Shown here piece after piece: positions 21,235 through 22,553 of a DNA stretch of 22,553 bases. The notes below the pieces were generated by a model. It made no database searches, had not been told where the DNA came from, and worked only from the letters and a program-made list of their open reading frames with translations. How positions within the stretch are numbered: the first letter of the stretch is position 1; each line of letters begins with the position of its first letter. Made by a program: the position numbers and the translations under genes. Origin of the DNA: a virus; the IMG/VR virus record IMGVR_UViG_3300020370_000303, positions 1 to 22,553 of that record; one strand, 5' to 3'.

Positions 21235-22553
21235 GTGGCAAAAAGTTTTAGAAGAGCATTAAAACATCTTAAATCTGATCATAAGACTACAAAGTTGGAT
21301 GAGAAGAAGCAGACGCTCAATGAGATACCAACTATGCATACTGGTGGGGTTTATTCAAAAAACCCTGCAGGATTTCGCTATGATCCACCTTCCCCTGCAA
21401 AGAGATTTATTCCTGATGTAGACGGTAACTGGCCAGCAGGAGTTCCTGGTACACCTGGTGCATCAGAGTATATAAGACCACAAGGGTATTGGGTTAATGA
21501 TAGTGATTGGGAAATAAAGTTTGCACCCAATATGAGTAATGATTCAATAGTAGAATCTCCCACAAATACTGATGGTTTTATTGATGCTCAATCTGGAACT
21601 GTAAAGACTGCATTACCTCCAAACAGTAGAAGTTTTATTTTAGGACCTTTAGTAGATGGATATAGTTATAATCATGGGTATGATGATTTTACAAACATAG
21701 GTTATATTCAAAAAGATACAAGACAGTTTGTTTTATTAGCAACAATATCAGGACATTGGGACGCTACCTCTCATCGCACTGGTTACACTGCAAGAGTGTG
21801 GGATGGTACATCTGGTCAGTTTACTGCATATAATTCTAATTTTACTTTAGCCATGGCACAATGGTTTAAAGATAAATTAACTGCTAATGATTTTACCAAA
21901 AATTTTCCTTACTTTTATAGTGGCGGTGTATTTCAAGGAGCTTTAAGTCCTCAACCACCAGGATCACCAGGTGGTATGAATGGAGGAAATGCTCCAGGAA
22001 CTGGAGGTGGAGGAAACGATCCTAGTGATGGAGATGGAAAAGACATAGTTGGATCAGGTGGATCCCCAGATACAGGAGAAGAAACTCCACAAGGAGATCC
22101 AGAAGGAGGAGATGCTGCATCTCAAGGATTCCCATGGGGATTAGGAGATTTTATTAAAAAGAAATGGGACGAGTTTTATAATAATGCACAAGATTTTGGC
22201 GATAAACTTGATAAAGGTATAGAAGATTTTGTAGATGATGCAATGGATTGGGCTCAGGATAAAAGTCAAGATGTATTAGATTGGGCAGGTGATTTCTTTG
22301 GAAAAGATTCTGATTTATGGGAATATAAAGATGCAATTGGTGATAAGATTAATGCGTTAGATAATTGGGTTGAAGATAATATTACAGATCCAAGTGGAAC
22401 TAATAGGCAACTATTTACAGATTTTGCAGAAACAGTATCGAATTGGGTCGGTGAGGCACAACAATGGGTAACGGGTCAAGACATAACAACATCGGTTAAT
22501 TTAATGAATGACTTTAACCAACATGGTCTTGACATGATAAATGATCCAAACAC
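21235..22553 (+). CDS. large structural-type protein, N-terminal part (runs off the window)
   Basis: From a GTG at 21235 the frame stays open for 439 codons to the window edge. The N-terminus is basic, then comes a mixed region with aromatic beta-like segments (about residues 45-235). A Gly/Pro/Asp/Glu-rich linker follows (about 239-302), then an acidic helical region with repeated Trp-Asp and Phe-Asp pairs (from about 303). The layout suggests a virion or tail-associated protein. A specific family is not recognised. An alternative start is the ATG at 21334. The preceding late-type motif and the short gap to the oxygenase gene place it in the late group. Confidence 0.7.
   Translation, partial: MAKSFRRALKHLKSDHKTTKLDEKKQTLNEIPTMHTGGVYSKNPAGFRYDPPSPAKRFIPDVDGNWPAGVPGTPGASEYIRPQGYWVNDSDWEIKFAPNMSNDSIVESPTNTDGFIDAQSGTVKTALPPNSRSFILGPLVDGYSYNHGYDDFTNIGYIQKDTRQFVLLATISGHWDATSHRTGYTARVWDGTSGQFTAYNSNFTLAMAQWFKDKLTANDFTKNFPYFYSGGVFQGALSPQPPGSPGGMNGGNAPGTGGGGNDPSDGDGKDIVGSGGSPDTGEETPQGDPEGGDAASQGFPWGLGDFIKKKWDEFYNNAQDFGDKLDKGIEDFVDDAMDWAQDKSQDVLDWAGDFFGKDSDLWEYKDAIGDKINALDNWVEDNITDPSGTNRQLFTDFAETVSNWVGEAQQWVTGQDITTSVNLMNDFNQHGLDMINDPN

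Noticed and set aside
21378-21563. Minus-strand frame inside the structural-type gene
   Set aside because: It opposes a long open plus-strand frame and has no independent support.

Overview
The window looks like part of a T4-like cyanophage (cyanomyovirus) genome infecting Prochlorococcus or Synechococcus. The evidence is AT-rich, tightly packed genes with stop/start overlaps, a run of high-light-inducible (hli) genes, a plant-type ferredoxin (petF), a TalC-type transaldolase, many small membrane proteins, and late-type promoter motifs (ATAAATA/CTAAATA) before a structural gene. The gene mix resembles that reported for Prochlorococcus phage P-SSM2. The identity of this exact phage was not tested.

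Layout. (1) 1-2585 holds small, mostly unrecognised phage genes: membrane micro-proteins, a Cys-rich zinc-ribbon-like protein, one minus-strand gene at 558-1175 and a 2OG-Fe(II) oxygenase. A compact divergent promoter lies at 1200-1249; its rightward arm predicts a leaderless mRNA. (2) 2582-18088 is a near-continuous, all-plus-strand operon of 23 genes behind one consensus promoter (TTGACA, 17 bp, TATAAT). It is devoted to sugar activation and glycan assembly: Gmd and Fcl (GDP-fucose), a GT11 fucosyltransferase, an RpiB::HldE-C fusion, an HldE-N-like kinase, an AraD-like epimerase, a cupin, TalC, a HAD phosphatase, two methyltransferases, a GT9-like, a GT6 (ABO-like), two GT25-like and three other glycosyltransferase-like proteins, and a GalE-type epimerase. 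(3) 18158-20133 holds five consecutive hli genes and a cassette of tiny membrane proteins. (4) 20137-20656 holds petF and a small acidic gene behind their own promoter. (5) 20653-22553 holds a late-type motif, a 2OG-Fe(II) oxygenase and the start of a large structural-type protein that runs out of the window.

How the genes may work together. Two pathway readings stand out. Gmd + Fcl + GT11 + GT6 + a GalE-type epimerase is the toolkit for a histo-blood-group-like determinant (Fuc alpha1,2-Gal capped by alpha1,3-Gal/GalNAc). TalC, an RpiB-type isomerase, an HldE-N-like kinase, a small HAD phosphatase, an HldE-C nucleotidyltransferase domain and a GT9-like transferase match, step for step, a sedoheptulose-7-P to NDP-heptose to heptosyl-transfer route, with RpiB in the place of GmhA. 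Both are inferences from family assignments made by eye. The glycan could modify the host envelope during infection or decorate virions. The hli, petF and membrane cassette points to support of host photosynthetic electron flow during infection.

All assignments come from reading motifs in translations; no database search was run. No tRNA, CRISPR array, insertion sequence or convincing hairpin terminator was seen.
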